Source: Eledone cirrhosa
Taxonomy: Eukaryota; Mollusca; Cephalopoda; Octopoda; Eledonidae
DNA: 64,000 bases
Direction of reading: 5' to 3'
Assembly: GCA_964016885.1 (NCBI GenBank)
Contig: OZ024744.1
Span: 27,298,108-27,362,107 of the forward strand
Shown: piece by piece, positions 25,520-38,176 of the stretch
How the letters are laid out: each line of letters starts with the position of its first letter
Numbering within the stretch: position 1 is the stretch's first letter
Position numbers and translations under genes: made by a program
The notes under the pieces: generated by a model
The model's database searches: none
What the model saw: only the letters and a program-made list of their open reading frames with translations
What the model was told of the DNA's origin: nothing

Positions 25520-28500
25520 TCATGTGGTGGTAAGAAGGGAGGTAACCTTAGGGCCATGGACACCAGAAGTCTCCACTGTTACGGCTAGGCATCTCAGTGC
25601 ATGTGGTGGTAAGAAGGGAGGTAACCTTAGGGTCAAGGACACCAGAAGTCTCCACTGTTACGGCTAGGCATCTCACTTCATGTGGTGGTAAGAAGGGAGG
25701 TAACCTTAGGGCCAAGGACACCAGAAGCATCCACTGCTACGGCTAGGCATCTCAGTGCATGTGGTGGTAAAAAGGGAGGTAACCTTAGGGCCAAGGACAC
25801 CAGAAGTCTCCACTGCTACGGCTAGACATCTCAGTGCATGTGGTGGTAAGAAGGGAGGTAACCTTAGGGCCAGGGACACCAGAAGACTCCACTGTTACGG
25901 CTAGGCATCTCAGTGCATGTGGTGGTAAAGAGGGAGGTAACCTTAGGGCCAGGGACACCAGACGTCTCCACTGCTACGGCTAGGCATCTCAGTGCATGTG
26001 GTGGTAAGAAGGGAGGTAACCTTAGGGCCAGGGACACCAGAAGTCTCCACTGCTGCGGCTAGGCATCTCAGTGCATGTGGTGGTAAGAAGGGAGGTAAAC
26101 TTAGGGCCAGGGACACCAGAAGTCTCCACTGTTACGGCTAGGCATGTCAGTGCATGTGGTGGTAAGAAGGGAGGTAACCTTAGGTCCAAGGACCCCAGAA
26201 GTCTCCACTGTTACGGCTAGGCATCTCAGTGCATGTGGTGGTAAGAAGGGAGGTAACCTTAGGGCCAGGGACACCAGAAGACTCCACTGCTACGGCTAGG
26301 CATCTCAGTGCATGTGGTGGTAAGAAGGGAGGTAACCTTAGGGCCAGGGACACCAGAAGTCTCCACTGTTACGGCTAGGCATCTCAGTGCATGTGGTGGT
26401 AAGGAGGGAGATAACCTTAGGGCCAAGGACACCAGAAGTCTCCACTGTTACGGCTAGGCATCTCAGTGCATGTGGTGGTAAGAAGGGAGGTAACATTAGA
26501 GCCAGGGACACCAGAAGTATCCACTGCTACGGCTAGGCATCTCAGTGCATGTGGTGGTAAGAAGTAAGTAACCTTAGGGCCAGGGACACCAGAAGTCTCC
26601 ACTGCTACGGCTAGGCATCTCAGTGCATTTGGTGGTAAGAAGGGAGGTAACCTTAGGTCCAGGGACACCAGAAGTCTCCACTGCTACGGCTAGGCATCTC
26701 AGTTCATATGGTGGTAAGAAGGGAGGTAAATTTAGGGCCAGGGACACCAGAAGTCTCCACTGTTACGGCTAGGCATGTCAGTGCATGTGGTGGTAAGAAG
26801 GGAGGTAACCTTAGGGCCAAGGACACCAGAAGTCTCCACTGTTACGGCTAGGCATCTCAGTGCATGTGGTGGTAAGAAGGGAGGTAACCTTAGGGTCAAG
26901 GACACCAGAAGTCTCCACTGCTACGGCTAGGCATCTCAGTGCATGTGGTGGTAAGAAGGCAGGTAACCTTAGGGCCAGGGACAGCAGAAGTCTCCACTGC
27001 TGCAGCTAGGCATCTCAGTGCATGTGGTGGTAAGAAGGGAGGTAATCTTAGGGCCAGGGACACCAGAAGTCTACACTGTTACGGCTAGGCATATCAGTGC
27101 ATGTGGTGGTAAGGAGGGAGGTAACCTTAAAGCCAGGGACACCAGAAGACTCCACTGTTACGGCTAGGCATCTCAGTGCATGTGGTGGTAAGAAGGGAGG
27201 TAACCTTAGGGCCAGGGACACCAGAAGTCTCCACTGTTACGGCTAGGCATCTCACTTCATTTGGTGGTAAGAAGGGAGGTAACCTTAGGGCCAAGGACAC
27301 CAGAAGTCTCCACTGTTACGGTTAGGCATCTCAGTGCATGTGGTGGTAAGAAGGGAGGTAAACTTAGTGCCAGGCACACCAGAAGACTCCACTGCTACGG
27401 CTAGGCATCTCAGTGCATGTGGTGGTAGGAAGGGAGGTAACCTTAGGGCCAAGGACACCAGAAGTCTCCACTGTTACGGCTAGGCATGTCAGTGCATGTG
27501 GTGGTAAGAAGGGAGGGAACCTTAGGGCCAGGGACACCAGAAGTCTCCACTGTTACGGCTAGGCATCTCAGTGCATGTGGTGGTAAGAAGGGAGGTAACC
27601 TTAGGGCCAGGGACACCAGAAGTGTCCACTGCTACGGCTAGGCATCTCAGTGCATGTGGTGGTAAGAAGGGAGGTAACCTTAGGGCCAGGGACACCAGAA
27701 GTCTCCAGTGATACGGCTAGGCATCTCAGTGCATGTGGTGGTAAGAAGGGAAGGAACCTTAGGGCCAGGGACACCAGAAGTCTCCACTGTTACGGCTAGG
27801 CATCTCACTTCATGTGGTGGTAAGAAGGGAGGTAACCTTAGGGCCAAGGACACCAGAAGTCTCCACTGTTACGGCTAGGCATCTCACTGCATGTGGTGGT
27901 AAGAAGGGAGGTAACCTTAGGGCCTAGGACACCAGAAGTCTCCACTGTTACGGCTAGGCATGTCACTGCATGTGGTGGTAAGAAGGGAGGTAACCTTAGG
28001 GCCAAGGACACCAGAAGTCTCCACTGTTATGGCTAGGCATCTCACTGCATGTGGTGGTAAGAAGGGAGGTAACCTTAGGGCCAAGGACACCAGAAGTCTC
28101 CACTGCTACGGCTAGGCATCTCAGTGCATGTGGTGGTAAGAAGGGAGGTAACCTTAGGGCCAGGGACACCAGAAGTCTCCACTGTTACGGCTAGGCATCT
28201 CACTTCATGTGGTGGTAAGAAGGGAGGTAACCTTAGGGCCAAGGACACCAGAAGTCTCCACTGTTACGGCTAGGCATCTCATTGCATGTGGTGGTAAGAA
28301 GGGAGGTAACCTTAGGGCCAGGGACACCAGAAGACTCCACTGCTACGGCTAGGCATCTCAGTGCATGTGGTGGTAGGAAGGGAGGTAACCTTAGGGCCAA
28401 GGACACCAGAAGTCTCCACTGTTACGGCTAGGCATGTCAGTGCATGTGGTGGTAAGAAGGGAGGGAACCTTAGGGCCAGGGACACCAGAAGTCTCCACTG

Positions 28501-30962
28501 CTACGGCTAGGCATCTCAGTGCATGTGGTGGTAAGAAGGGAGGTAACCTTAGGGCCAGGGACACCAGAAGACTCCACTGCTACGGCTAGGCATCTCAGTG
28601 CATGTGGTGGTAAGAAGGGAGGTAACCTTAGGGCCTAGGACACCAGAAGTCTCCACTGTCACGGCTAGGCATGTCAGTGCATGTGGTGGTAAGAAGGGAG
28701 GGAACCTTAGGTCCAGGGACACCAGAAGTCTCCACTGCTACGGCTAGGCATCTCAGTGCATGTGGTGGTAAGAAGGGAGGTAACCTTAGGTCCAAGGACA
28801 CCAGAAGTTTCCACTGCTACTGCTAGGCATCTCAGTTCATGTGGTGGTAAGAAGGGAGGTAACCTTAGGGCCATGGACACCAGAAGTCTCCACTGTTACG
28901 GCTAGGCATCTCAGTGCATGTGGTGGTAAGAAGGGAGGTAACCTTAGGGTCAAGGACACCAGAAGTCTCCACTGTTACGGCTAGGCATCTCACTTCATGT
29001 GGTGGTAAGAAGGGAGGTAACCTTAGGGCCAAAGACACCAGAAGCATCCACTGCTACGGCTAGGCATCTCAGTGCATGTGGTGGTAAAAAGGGAGGTAAC
29101 CTTAGGGCCAAGGACACCAGAAGTCTCCACTGCTACGGCTAGACATCTCAGTGCATGTGGTGGTAAGAAGGGAGGTAACCTTAGGGCCAGGGACACCAGA
29201 AGACTCCACTGTTACAGCTAGGAATCTCAGTGCATGTGGTGGTAAAGAGGGAGGTAACCTTAGGGCCAGGGACACCAGACGTCTCCACTGCTATGGCTAG
29301 GCATCTCAGTGCATGTGGTGGTAAGAAGGGAGGTAACCTTAGGGCCAGGGACACCAGAAGTCTCCACTGCTACGGCTAGGCATCTCAGTGCATGTGGTGG
29401 TACGAAGGGAGGTAAACTTAGGGCCAGGGACACCAGAAGTCTCCACTGTTACGGCTAGGCATGTCAGTGCATGTGGTGGTAAGAAGGGAGGTAACCTTAG
29501 GTCCAAGGACCCCAGAAGTCTCCACTGTTACGGCTAGGCATCTCAGTGCATGTGGTGGTAAGAAGGGAGGTAATCTTAGGGCCAGGGACACCAGAAGACT
29601 CCACTGCTACGGCTAGGCATCTCAGTGCATGTGGTGGTAAGAAGGGAGGTAACCTTAGGGCCAGGGACACCAGAAGTCTCCACTGTTACGGCTAGGCATC
29701 TCAGTGCATGTGGTGGTAAGGAGGGAGTTAACCTTAGGGCCAAGGACACCAGAAGTCTCCACTGTTACGGCTAGGCATCTCAGTGCATGTGGTGGTAAGA
29801 AGGGAGGTAACATTAGAGCCAGGGACACCAGAAGTATCCACTGCTACGGCTAGGCATCTCAGTGCATGTGGTGGTAAGAAGTAAGTAACCTTAGGGCCAG
29901 GGACACCAGAAGTCTCCACTGCTACGGCTAGGCATCTCAGTGCATTTGGTGGTAAGAAGGGAGGTAACTTTAGGTCCAGGGACACCAGAAGTCTCCACTG
30001 CTACGGCTAGGCATCTCAGTTCATATGGGGGTAAGAAGGGAGGTAAATTTAGGGCCAGGGACACCAGAAGTCTCCACTGTTACGGCTAGGCATGTCAGTG
30101 CATGTGGTGGTAAGAAGGGAGGTAACCTTAGGGCCAAGGACACCAGAAGTCTCCACTGTTACGGCTAGGCATCTCAGTGCATGTGGTGGTAAGAAGGGAG
30201 GTAACCTTAGGGTCAAGGACACCAGAAGTCTCCACTGCTACGGCTAGGCATCTCAGTGCATGTGGTGGTAAGAAGGCAGGTAACCTTAGGGCCAGGGACA
30301 GCAGAAGTCTCCACTGCTGCAGCTAGGCATCTCAGTGCATGTGGTGGTAAGAAGGGAGGTAATCTTAGGGCCAGGGACACCAGAAGTCTACACTGTTACG
30401 GCTAGGCATATCAGTGCATGTGGTGGTAAGGAGGGAGGTAACCTTAAAGCCAGGGACACCAGAAGACTCCACTGTTACGGCTAGGCATCTCAGTGCATGT
30501 GGTGGTAAGAAGGGAGGTAACCTTAGGGCCAGGGACACCAGAAGTCTCCACTGTTACGGCTAGGCATCTCACTTCATGTGGTGGTAAGAAGGGAGGTAAC
30601 CTTAGGGCCAAGGACACCAGAAGTCTCCACTGTTACGGTTAGGCATCTCAGTGCATGTGGTGGTAAGAAGGGAGGTAAACTTAGTGCCAGGCACACCAGA
30701 AGACTCCACTGCTACGGCTAGGCATCTCAGTGCATGTGGTGGTAGGAAGGGAGGTAACCTTAGGGCCAAGGACACCAGAAGTCTCCACTGTTACGGCTAG
30801 GCATGTCAGTGCATGTGGTGGTAAGAAGGGAGGGAACCTTAGGGCCAGGGACACCAGAAGTCTCCACTGTTACGGCTAGGCATCTCAGTGCATGTGGTGG
30901 TAAGAAGGGAGGTAACCTTAGGGCCAGGGACACCAGAAGTGTCCACTGCTACGGCTAGGCAT
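21512..30962 (+). repeat. 42-monomer higher-order repeat, tandem locus (about 2.85 units of 3,317 bp)
   Basis: Marker monomers recur at 3,317-bp steps. GGCCATGGACACC lies near 22,236, 25,553 and 28,870. The 78-bp monomer with GAAGTAAGTAACC lies at 23,218, 26,535 and 29,852. CACTGCTGCAGC lies near 23,680, 26,997 and 30,314. Units are nearly identical but carry private changes, such as CACCAAAAGTC near 22,720, CTGCTGCGGC near 26,052, and CAAAGACACC and TTACAGCTAGG near 29,030 and 29,216. The third unit is the most diverged. The match stops at 30,963, where G replaces C at monomer position 7. Confidence 0.92.
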
Positions 30963-30966
30963 GTCA

Positions 30967-31608
30967 GTGCATGTGGTGGTAAGGAGGGAGACAACCTTAG
31001 GGCCAAGGACACCAGAAGTCTCCACTGTTACGGCTAGGCATCTCAGTGCATGTGGTGGTAAGAAGGGAGGTAACCTTAGGGCCAGGGACACCAGAAGTCT
31101 CCACTGCTACGGCTCGGCATCTCAGTGCATGTGGTTGTAAGAAGGAAGTAACCTTAGGGCCAGGGACACCAGAAGTCTCCACTGTTACGGCTAGGCATCT
31201 CAGTGCATGTGGTGGTAAGGAGGGAGGTAACCTTAGGGCCAGGCACACCAGAAGTCTCCACTGTTACGGCTAGGCATTTCAGTGCATGTGGTGGTAAGAA
31301 GGGAAGTAGGCTTAGGGCCAGGGACACCAGAAGTCTCCACTGTTACGGCTAGGCATCACAGTGCATGTGGTGGTAAGGAGGGAGATAACCTTAGGGCCAA
31401 GGACACCAGAAGTCTCCACTGTTACGGCTAGGCATCTCAGTGCATGTGGTGGTAAGAAGGGAGGTAACCTTAGGGCCAGGGACACCAGAAGTCTCCACTG
31501 CTACGGCTCGGCATCTCAGTGCATGTGGTTGTAAGAAGGAAGTAACCTTAGGGCCAGGGACACCAGAAGTCTCCACTGTTACGGCTAGGCATCTCAGTGC
31601 ATGTGGTG
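30967..31608 (+). repeat. 5-monomer tandem duplication (lag 394 bp)
   Basis: About 30,967-31,214 is repeated at 31,361-31,608. The marker is an unusual pair: a monomer whose first base is C (GGCTCGGCATC), followed by GTGGTTGTAAGAAGGAAG, which carries a 1-bp deletion. Differences include GAGACAACC near 30,990 against GAGATAACC. The same module recurs near 38.3, 41.2 and 41.4 kb, so it marks material related to the 39-monomer repeat further right. Confidence 0.8.
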
Positions 31609-34600
31609 GTAAGAAGGGAGGTAACCTTAGGGCCAAGGACACCAGAAGTCTCCACTGTTACGGCTAGGCATCTCAGTGCATGTGGTGGTAAGAAGGGAGG
31701 TAACCTTAGGGCCAGGGACACCAGAAGACTCCACTGCTACGGCTAGGCATCTCAGTGCATGTGGTGGTAAGAAGGGAGATAACCTTAGGGCCAAGGACAC
31801 CAGAAGTCTCCACTGTTACAGCTAGGCATGTCAGTGCATGTGGTGGTAAGAAGGGAGGGAACCTTAGGGCCAGGGACACCAGAAGTCTCCACTGTTACGG
31901 CTAGGCATCTCAGTGCATGTGGTGGTAAGAAGGGAGGTAACCTTAGGGCCAGGCACACCAGATGTCTCCACTGCTACGGCTAGGCATCTCAGTGCATGTG
32001 GTGGTAAGAAAGGAGGGAACCTTAGTGCCAGTGACACCAGAAGTCTCCACTGTTACGGCTAGGCATGCCAGTGCGTGTGGTGGTAAGGAGGGAGGTAACC
32101 TTAGGGCCAAGGACACCAGAAGTCTCCACTGTTACGGCTAGGCATCTCAGTGCATGTGGTGGTAAGAAGGGAGGTAACCTTAGGGCCAGGGACACCAGAA
32201 GTGTCCACTGCTACGGCTAGGCATCTCAGTGCATGTGGTGGTAAGAAGGGAGGTAACCTTAGGGCCAGGGACACCAGAAGTCTCCAGTGTTGCGGCTAGG
32301 CATCTCAGTGCATGTGGTGGTAAGAAGGGAGGTAACCTTAGGGCCAGGGACACCAGAAGTCTCCACAGCTACGGCTAGGCATCTCAGTGCATGTGGTGGT
32401 AAGAAGGGAGGTAACCTTAGGGCCAGGGACACCAGAAGTCTCCACTGTTACGGCTAGGCATCTCAGTGCATGTGGTGGTAAGAAGGGAGGTAACCTTAGG
32501 GTCAAGGACACCAGAAGTCTCCACAGCTACGGCTAGGCATCTCAGTGCATGTGGTGGTAAGAAGGGAGATAACCTTAGGGCGAGGGACACCAGACGTCTC
32601 CACTGCTACGGCTAGGGATCTCAGTTCATGTGGTGGTAAGTAGGGAGGTAACCTTAGGGCCAAAGACACCAGAAGTCTCCACTGTTACAGCTAGGCATGT
32701 CAGTGCATGTGGTGGTAAGAACGGAGGTAACCTTAGAGCCAGGGACACCAGAAGACTCCACTGTTACGGCTAGGCATCTCACTTCATGTGGTGGTAAGAA
32801 GGGAGGTAACCTTAGGGCCAAGGACACCAGATGTATCCACTGTTACGGCTAGGCATCTCACTTCATGTGGTGGTAAGAAGGGAGGTAACCTTAGGGCCAA
32901 GGACACCAGATGTATCCACTGCTACGGCTAGGCATCTCAGTGCATGTGGTGGTAAGAAGGGAGGTAACCTTAGGGCCAGGGACACCAGAAGTCTTCACTG
33001 CTACGGCTAGGCATGTCAGTGCATGTGGTGGTAATAAGGGAGGTAACCTTAGGTCCAAGGACCCCAGAAGTCTCCACTGTTACGGCTAGGCATCTCAGTG
33101 CATGTGGTGGTAAGAAGGGAGGTAAACTTAGGGCCAGGCACACCAGATGTCTCCACTGCTACGGCTAGGCATCTCAGTGCATGTGGTGGTAAGAAAGGAG
33201 GTAACCTTAGGGCCAGGGACACCAGAAGTCTCCACTGTTACGGCTAGGCATGTCAGTGCATGTGGTGGTAAGGAGGGAGGTAACCTTAGGGCCAAGGATA
33301 CCAGAAGTCTCCACTGTTACGGCTAGGCATCTCAGTGCATTTGGTGGTAAGAAGGGAGGTAACCTTAGGGCCAGGGACACCAGAAGACTCCACTCCTACG
33401 GCTAGGCATCTCACTTCATGTGGTGGTAAGAAGGGAGGTAACCTTAGGGCCAGGGACACCAGAAGACTCCACTGTTACGGCTAGGCATCTCAGTGCATGT
33501 GGTGGTAAAGATGGAGGTAACCTTAGGGCCAGGGACACCAGACGTCTCCACTGCTATGGCTAGGCATCTCAGTGCATGTGGTGGTAAGAAGGGGGGTAAC
33601 CTTAGGGCCAGGGACACCAGAAGTCTTCACTGCTACGGCTAGGCATCTCAGTGCATGTGGTGGTAAGGAGGGAGGTAAACTTAGGGCCAGGGACACCAGA
33701 AGTCTCCACTGTTACGGCTAGGCATGTCAGTGCATGTGGTGGTAAGAAGGGAGGTAACCTTAGGTCCAAGGACACCAGAAGTCTCCACTGTTACGGCTAG
33801 GCATCTCAGTGCATGTGGTGGTAAGAAGGGAGGTAACCTTAGGGCCAGGGACACCAGAAGACTCCACTGCTACGGCTAGGCATCTCAGTGCATGTGGTGG
33901 TAAGAAGGGAGGTAACCTTAGGGCCAAGGACACCAGAAGTCTCCACTGTTACGGCTAGGCATGTCAGTGCATGTGGTGGTAAGAAGGGAGGGAACCTTAG
34001 GGCCAGAGACACCAGAAGTCTCCACTGCTACGGCTAGGCATCTCAGTGCATGTGGTGGTAAGAAGGGAGGTAACCTTAGGTCCAGGGACACCAGAAGTTT
34101 CCACTGCTACGGCTAGGCATCTCAGTTCATGTGGTGGTAAGAAGGGAGGTAAACTTAGGGCCAAGGACACCAGAAGTCTCCACTGTTACGGCTAGGCATC
34201 TCAGTGCATGTGGTGGTAAGAAGGGAGGTAAACTTAGGGTCAAGGACACCAGAAGTCTCCACTGCTACGGCTAGGCATCTCAGTGCATGTGGTGGTAAGA
34301 AGGCAGGTAACCTTAGGGCCAGGGACACCAGAAGTCTCCACTGCTGCAGCTAGGCATCTCAGTGCATGTGGTGGTAAGAAGGGAGGTAATCTTAGGACCA
34401 GGGACACCAGAAGTCTACATTGTTACGGCTAGGCATATCAGTGCATGTGGTGCTAAGAAGGGAGGTAACCTTAAAGCCAGGGACACCAGAAGACTCCACT
34501 GTTACGGCTAGGCATCTCAGTGCATGTGGTGGTAAGAAGGGAGGTAACCTTAGGGCCAGGGACACCAGAAGTCTCCACTGTTACGGCTAGGCATCTCACT

Positions 34601-35563
34601 TCATGTGGTGGTAAGAAGGGAGGTAACCTTAGGGCCAAGGACACCAGAAGTCTCCACTGTTACGGCTAGGCATCTCAGTGCATGTGGTGGTAAGAAGGGA
34701 GGTAACCTTAGGGCCAGGGACACCAGAAGACTCCACTGCTACGGCTAGGCATCTCAGTGCATGTGGTGGTAGGAAGGGAGGTAACCTTAGGGCCAAGGAC
34801 ACCAGAAGTCTCCACTGTTACGGCTAGGCATGTCAGTGCATGTGGTGGTAAGAAGGGAGGGAACCTTAGGGCCAGGGACACCAGAAGTCTCCACTGCTAC
34901 GGCTAGGCATCTCAGTGCATGTGGTGGTAAGAAGGGAGGTAACCTTAGGGCCAGGGACACCAGAATTCTCCACTGCTACGGCTAGGCATCTCAGTGCAGG
35001 TGGTGGTAAGAGGGAGGTAAACTTAGGGCCAGGGACACCAGAAATCTCCACTGTTACGGCTAGGCATGTCAGTGCATGTGGTGGTAATAAGGGAGGTAAC
35101 CTTATGTCCAAGGACCCCAGAAGTCTCCACTGTTACGGCTAGGCATCTCAGTGCATGTGGTGGTAAGAAGGGAGGTAACCTTAGGGCCAGGCACACCAGA
35201 AGTCTCCACTGCTACGGCTAGGCATCTCAGTGCATGTGGTGGTAAGAAAGGAGGTAACCTTAGGGCCAGGGACACCAGAAGTCTCCACTGTTACGGCTTG
35301 GCATGTCAGTGCATGTGGTGGTAAGGAGGGAGGTAACCTTAGGGCCAAGGATACCAGAAGTCTCCACTGTTACGGCTAGGCATCTCAGTGCATTTGGTGG
35401 TAAGAAGGGAGGTAACCTTAGGGCCAGGGACACCAGAAGACTCCACTCTTACGGCTAGGCATCTCACTTCATGTGGTGGTAAGAAGGGAGGTAACCTTAG
35501 GGCCAGGGACACCAGAAGACTCCACTGTTACGGCTAGGCATCTCAGTGCATGTGGTGGTAAAG
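31609..35563 (+). repeat. Mosaic satellite segment with no long recent duplication
   Basis: This is pure 79-bp monomers. The first right-half markers appear here: CCACAGCTACGG near 32,364 and 32,521, GGATACCAG near 33,297 and GGCTTGGCATG near 35,296. Around 34,200-34,500 a run with AAGGCAGG, CTGCTGCAGC, GGTAATCTTAGG, GGCATATCAG and CTTAAAGCC is a diverged relative of part of the 42-monomer repeat (compare 7,520-7,720). Monomers 32,772-32,850 and 32,851-32,929 are adjacent near-identical copies. No gene. Confidence 0.85.
34984..35061 (+). repeat. 78-bp monomer, family 4 (GTAAGAGGGAGG)
   Basis: One A is missing from GTAAGAAGGGAGG. It is seen once only, in the mosaic segment. Confidence 0.93.
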
Positions 35564-37761
35564 AGGGAGGTAACCTTAGGGCCAGGGACACCAGACGTCT
35601 CCACTGCTATGTCTAGGCATCTCAGTGCATGTGGTGGTAAGAAGGGGGGTAACCTTAGGGCCAGGGACACCAGAAGTCTTCACTGCTACGGCTAGGCATC
35701 TCAGTGCATGTGGTGGTAAGGAAGGAGGTAAACGTAGGGCCAGGGACACCAGAAGTCTCCACTGTTACGGCTAGGCATGTCAGTGCATGTGGTGGTAAGA
35801 AGGGAGGTAACCTTAGGTCCAAGGACACCAGAAGTCTCCACTCTTACGGCTAGGCATCTCACTGCATGTGGTGGTAAGAAGGGAGGTAACCTTAGGGCCA
35901 AGGACACCAGAAGTCTCCACTGTTACGGCTAGGCATGTCAGTGCATGTGGTGGTAAGAAGGGAGGGAACCTTAGGGCCAGAGACACCAGAAGTCTCCACT
36001 GCTACGGCTAGGCATCTCAGTGCATGTGGTGGTAAGAAGGGAGGTAACCTTAGGTCCAGGGACACCAGAAGTTTCCACTGCTACGGCTAGGCATCTCAGT
36101 TCATGTGGTGGTAAGAAGGGAGGTAACCTTAGGGCCAAGGACACCAGAAGTCTCCACTGTTACGGCTAGGCATCTCAGTGCATGTGGTGGTAAGAATGGA
36201 GGTAACCTTAGGGTCAAGGAGACCAGAAGTCTCCACTGCTACGGCTAGGCATCTCAGTGCATGTGGTGGTAAGAAGGCAGGTAACCTTAGGGCCAGGGAC
36301 AGCAGAAGTCTCCACTGCTGCAGCTAGGCATCTCAGTGCATGTGGTGGTAAGAAGGGAGGTAATCTTAGGGCCAGGGACACCAGAAGTCTACACTGTTAC
36401 GGCTAGGCATATCAGTGCATGTGGTGGTAAGAAAGGAGGTAACCTTAAAGCCAGGGACACCAGAAGACTCCACTGTTACGGCTAGGCATCTCAGTGCATG
36501 TGGTGGTAAGAAGGGAGGTAACCTTAGGGCCAGGGACACCAGAAGTCTCCACTGTTACGGCTAGGCATCTCACTTCATGTGGTGGTAATAAGGGAGGTAA
36601 CCTTAGGGCCAAGGACACCAGAAGTCTCCACTGTTACGGCTAGGCATCTCAGTGCGTGTGGTGGTAAGAAGGGAGGTAACCTTAGGGCCAGGGACACCAG
36701 ACGTCTCCACTGCTATGTCTAGGCATCTCAGTGCATGTGGTGGTAAGAAGGGGGGTAACCTTAGGGCCAGGGACACCAGAAGTCTTCACTGCTACGGCTA
36801 GGCATCTCAGTGCATGTGGTGGTAAGGAAGGAGGTAAACCTAGGGCCAGGGACACCAGAAGTCTCCACTGTTACGGCTAGGCATGTCAGTGCATGTGGTG
36901 GTAAGAAGGGAGGTAACCTTAGGTCCAAGGACACCAGAAGTCTCCACTCTTACGGCTAGGCATCTCACTGCATGTGGTGGTAAGAAGGGAGGTAACCTTA
37001 GGGCCAAGGACACCAGAAGTCTCCACTGTTACGGCTAGGCATGTCAGTGCATGTGGTGGTAAGAAGGGAGGGAACCTTAGGGCCAGAGACACCAGAAGTC
37101 TCCACTGCTACGGCTAGGCATCTCAGTGCATGTGGTGGTAAGAAGGGAGGTAACCTTAGGTCCAGGGACACCAGAAGTTTCCACTGCTACGGCTAGGCAT
37201 CTCAGTTCATGTGGTGGTAAGAAGGGAGGTAACCTTAGGGCCAAGGACACCAGAAGTCTCCACTGTTACGGCTAGGCATCTCAGTGCATGTGGTGGTAAG
37301 AATGGAGGTAACCTTAGGGTCAAGGAGACCAGAAGTCTCCACTGCTACGGCTAGGCATCTCAGTGCATGTGGTGGTAAGAAGGCAGGTAACCTTAGGGCC
37401 AGGGACAGCAGAAGTCTCCACTGCTGCAGCTAGGCATCTCAGTGCATGTGGTGGTAAGAAGGGAGGTAATCTTAGGGCCAGGGACACCAGAAGTCTACAC
37501 TGTTACGGCTAGGCATATCAGTGCATGTGGTGGTAAGAAAGGAGGTAACCTTAAAGCCAGGGACACCAGAAGACTCCACTGTTACGGCTAGGCATCTCAG
37601 TGCATGTGGTGGTAAGAAGGGAGGTAACCTTAGGGCCAGGGACACCAGAAGTCTCCACTGTTACGGCTAGGCATCTCACTTCATGTGGTGGTAATAAGGG
37701 AGGTAACCTTAGGGCCAAGGACACCAGAAGTCTCCACTGTTACGGCTAGGCATCTCAGTGC
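35564..37761 (+). repeat. 14-monomer tandem pair (1,106 bp each)
   Basis: Positions 35,564-36,655 match 36,670-37,761 at a lag of exactly 14 x 79 bp. Shared markers are CTGCTATGTCTAGG, AAGGGGGGTAACC, GAAGTCTTCACTG, CCACTCTTACGG, GGCCAGAGACACC, AAGAATGGAGG and GTCAAGGAGACC. One difference is GGTAAACGTAGG near 35,730 against GGTAAACCTAGG in the second copy. Both units carry the CTGCTGCAGC and CTTAAAGCC run related to the 42-monomer repeat. Confidence 0.9.
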
Positions 37762-38176
37762 ATGTGGTGGTAGGAAGGGAGGTAACCTTAGGGCCAAGGA
37801 CACCAGAAGTCTCCACTGTTACGGCTAGGCATGTCAGTTCATGCGGTGGTAAGAAGGGAGGGAACCTTAGGGCCAGGGACACCAGAAGTCTCCACTGTTA
37901 CGGCTAGGCATCTCAGTGCATGTGGTGGTAAGAAGGGAGGTAACCTTAGGGCCAGGGACACCAGAAGTGTCCACTGCTACGGCTAGGCATCTCAGTGCAT
38001 GTGGTGGTAAGAAGGGAGGTAACCTTAGGGCCAGGGACACCAGAAGTCTCCAGTGTTACGGCTAGGCATCTCAGTGCATGTGGTGGTAAGAAGGGAAGGA
38101 ACCTTAGGGCCAGGGACACCAGAAGTCTCCACTGTTACGGCTAGGCATCTCAGTGCATGTGGTGGTAAGAAGGGAG
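37762..38176 (+). repeat. Short bridging run of monomers
   Basis: About five 79-bp monomers link the 14-monomer pair to the 39-monomer pair. They include ATGTCAGTTCATGCGGTGG near 37,835 and CCAGTGTTACGG near 38,051. The series resembles parts of the left block (compare 1,040-1,740) but is not a long exact copy of it. No gene or non-satellite sequence. Confidence 0.8.
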
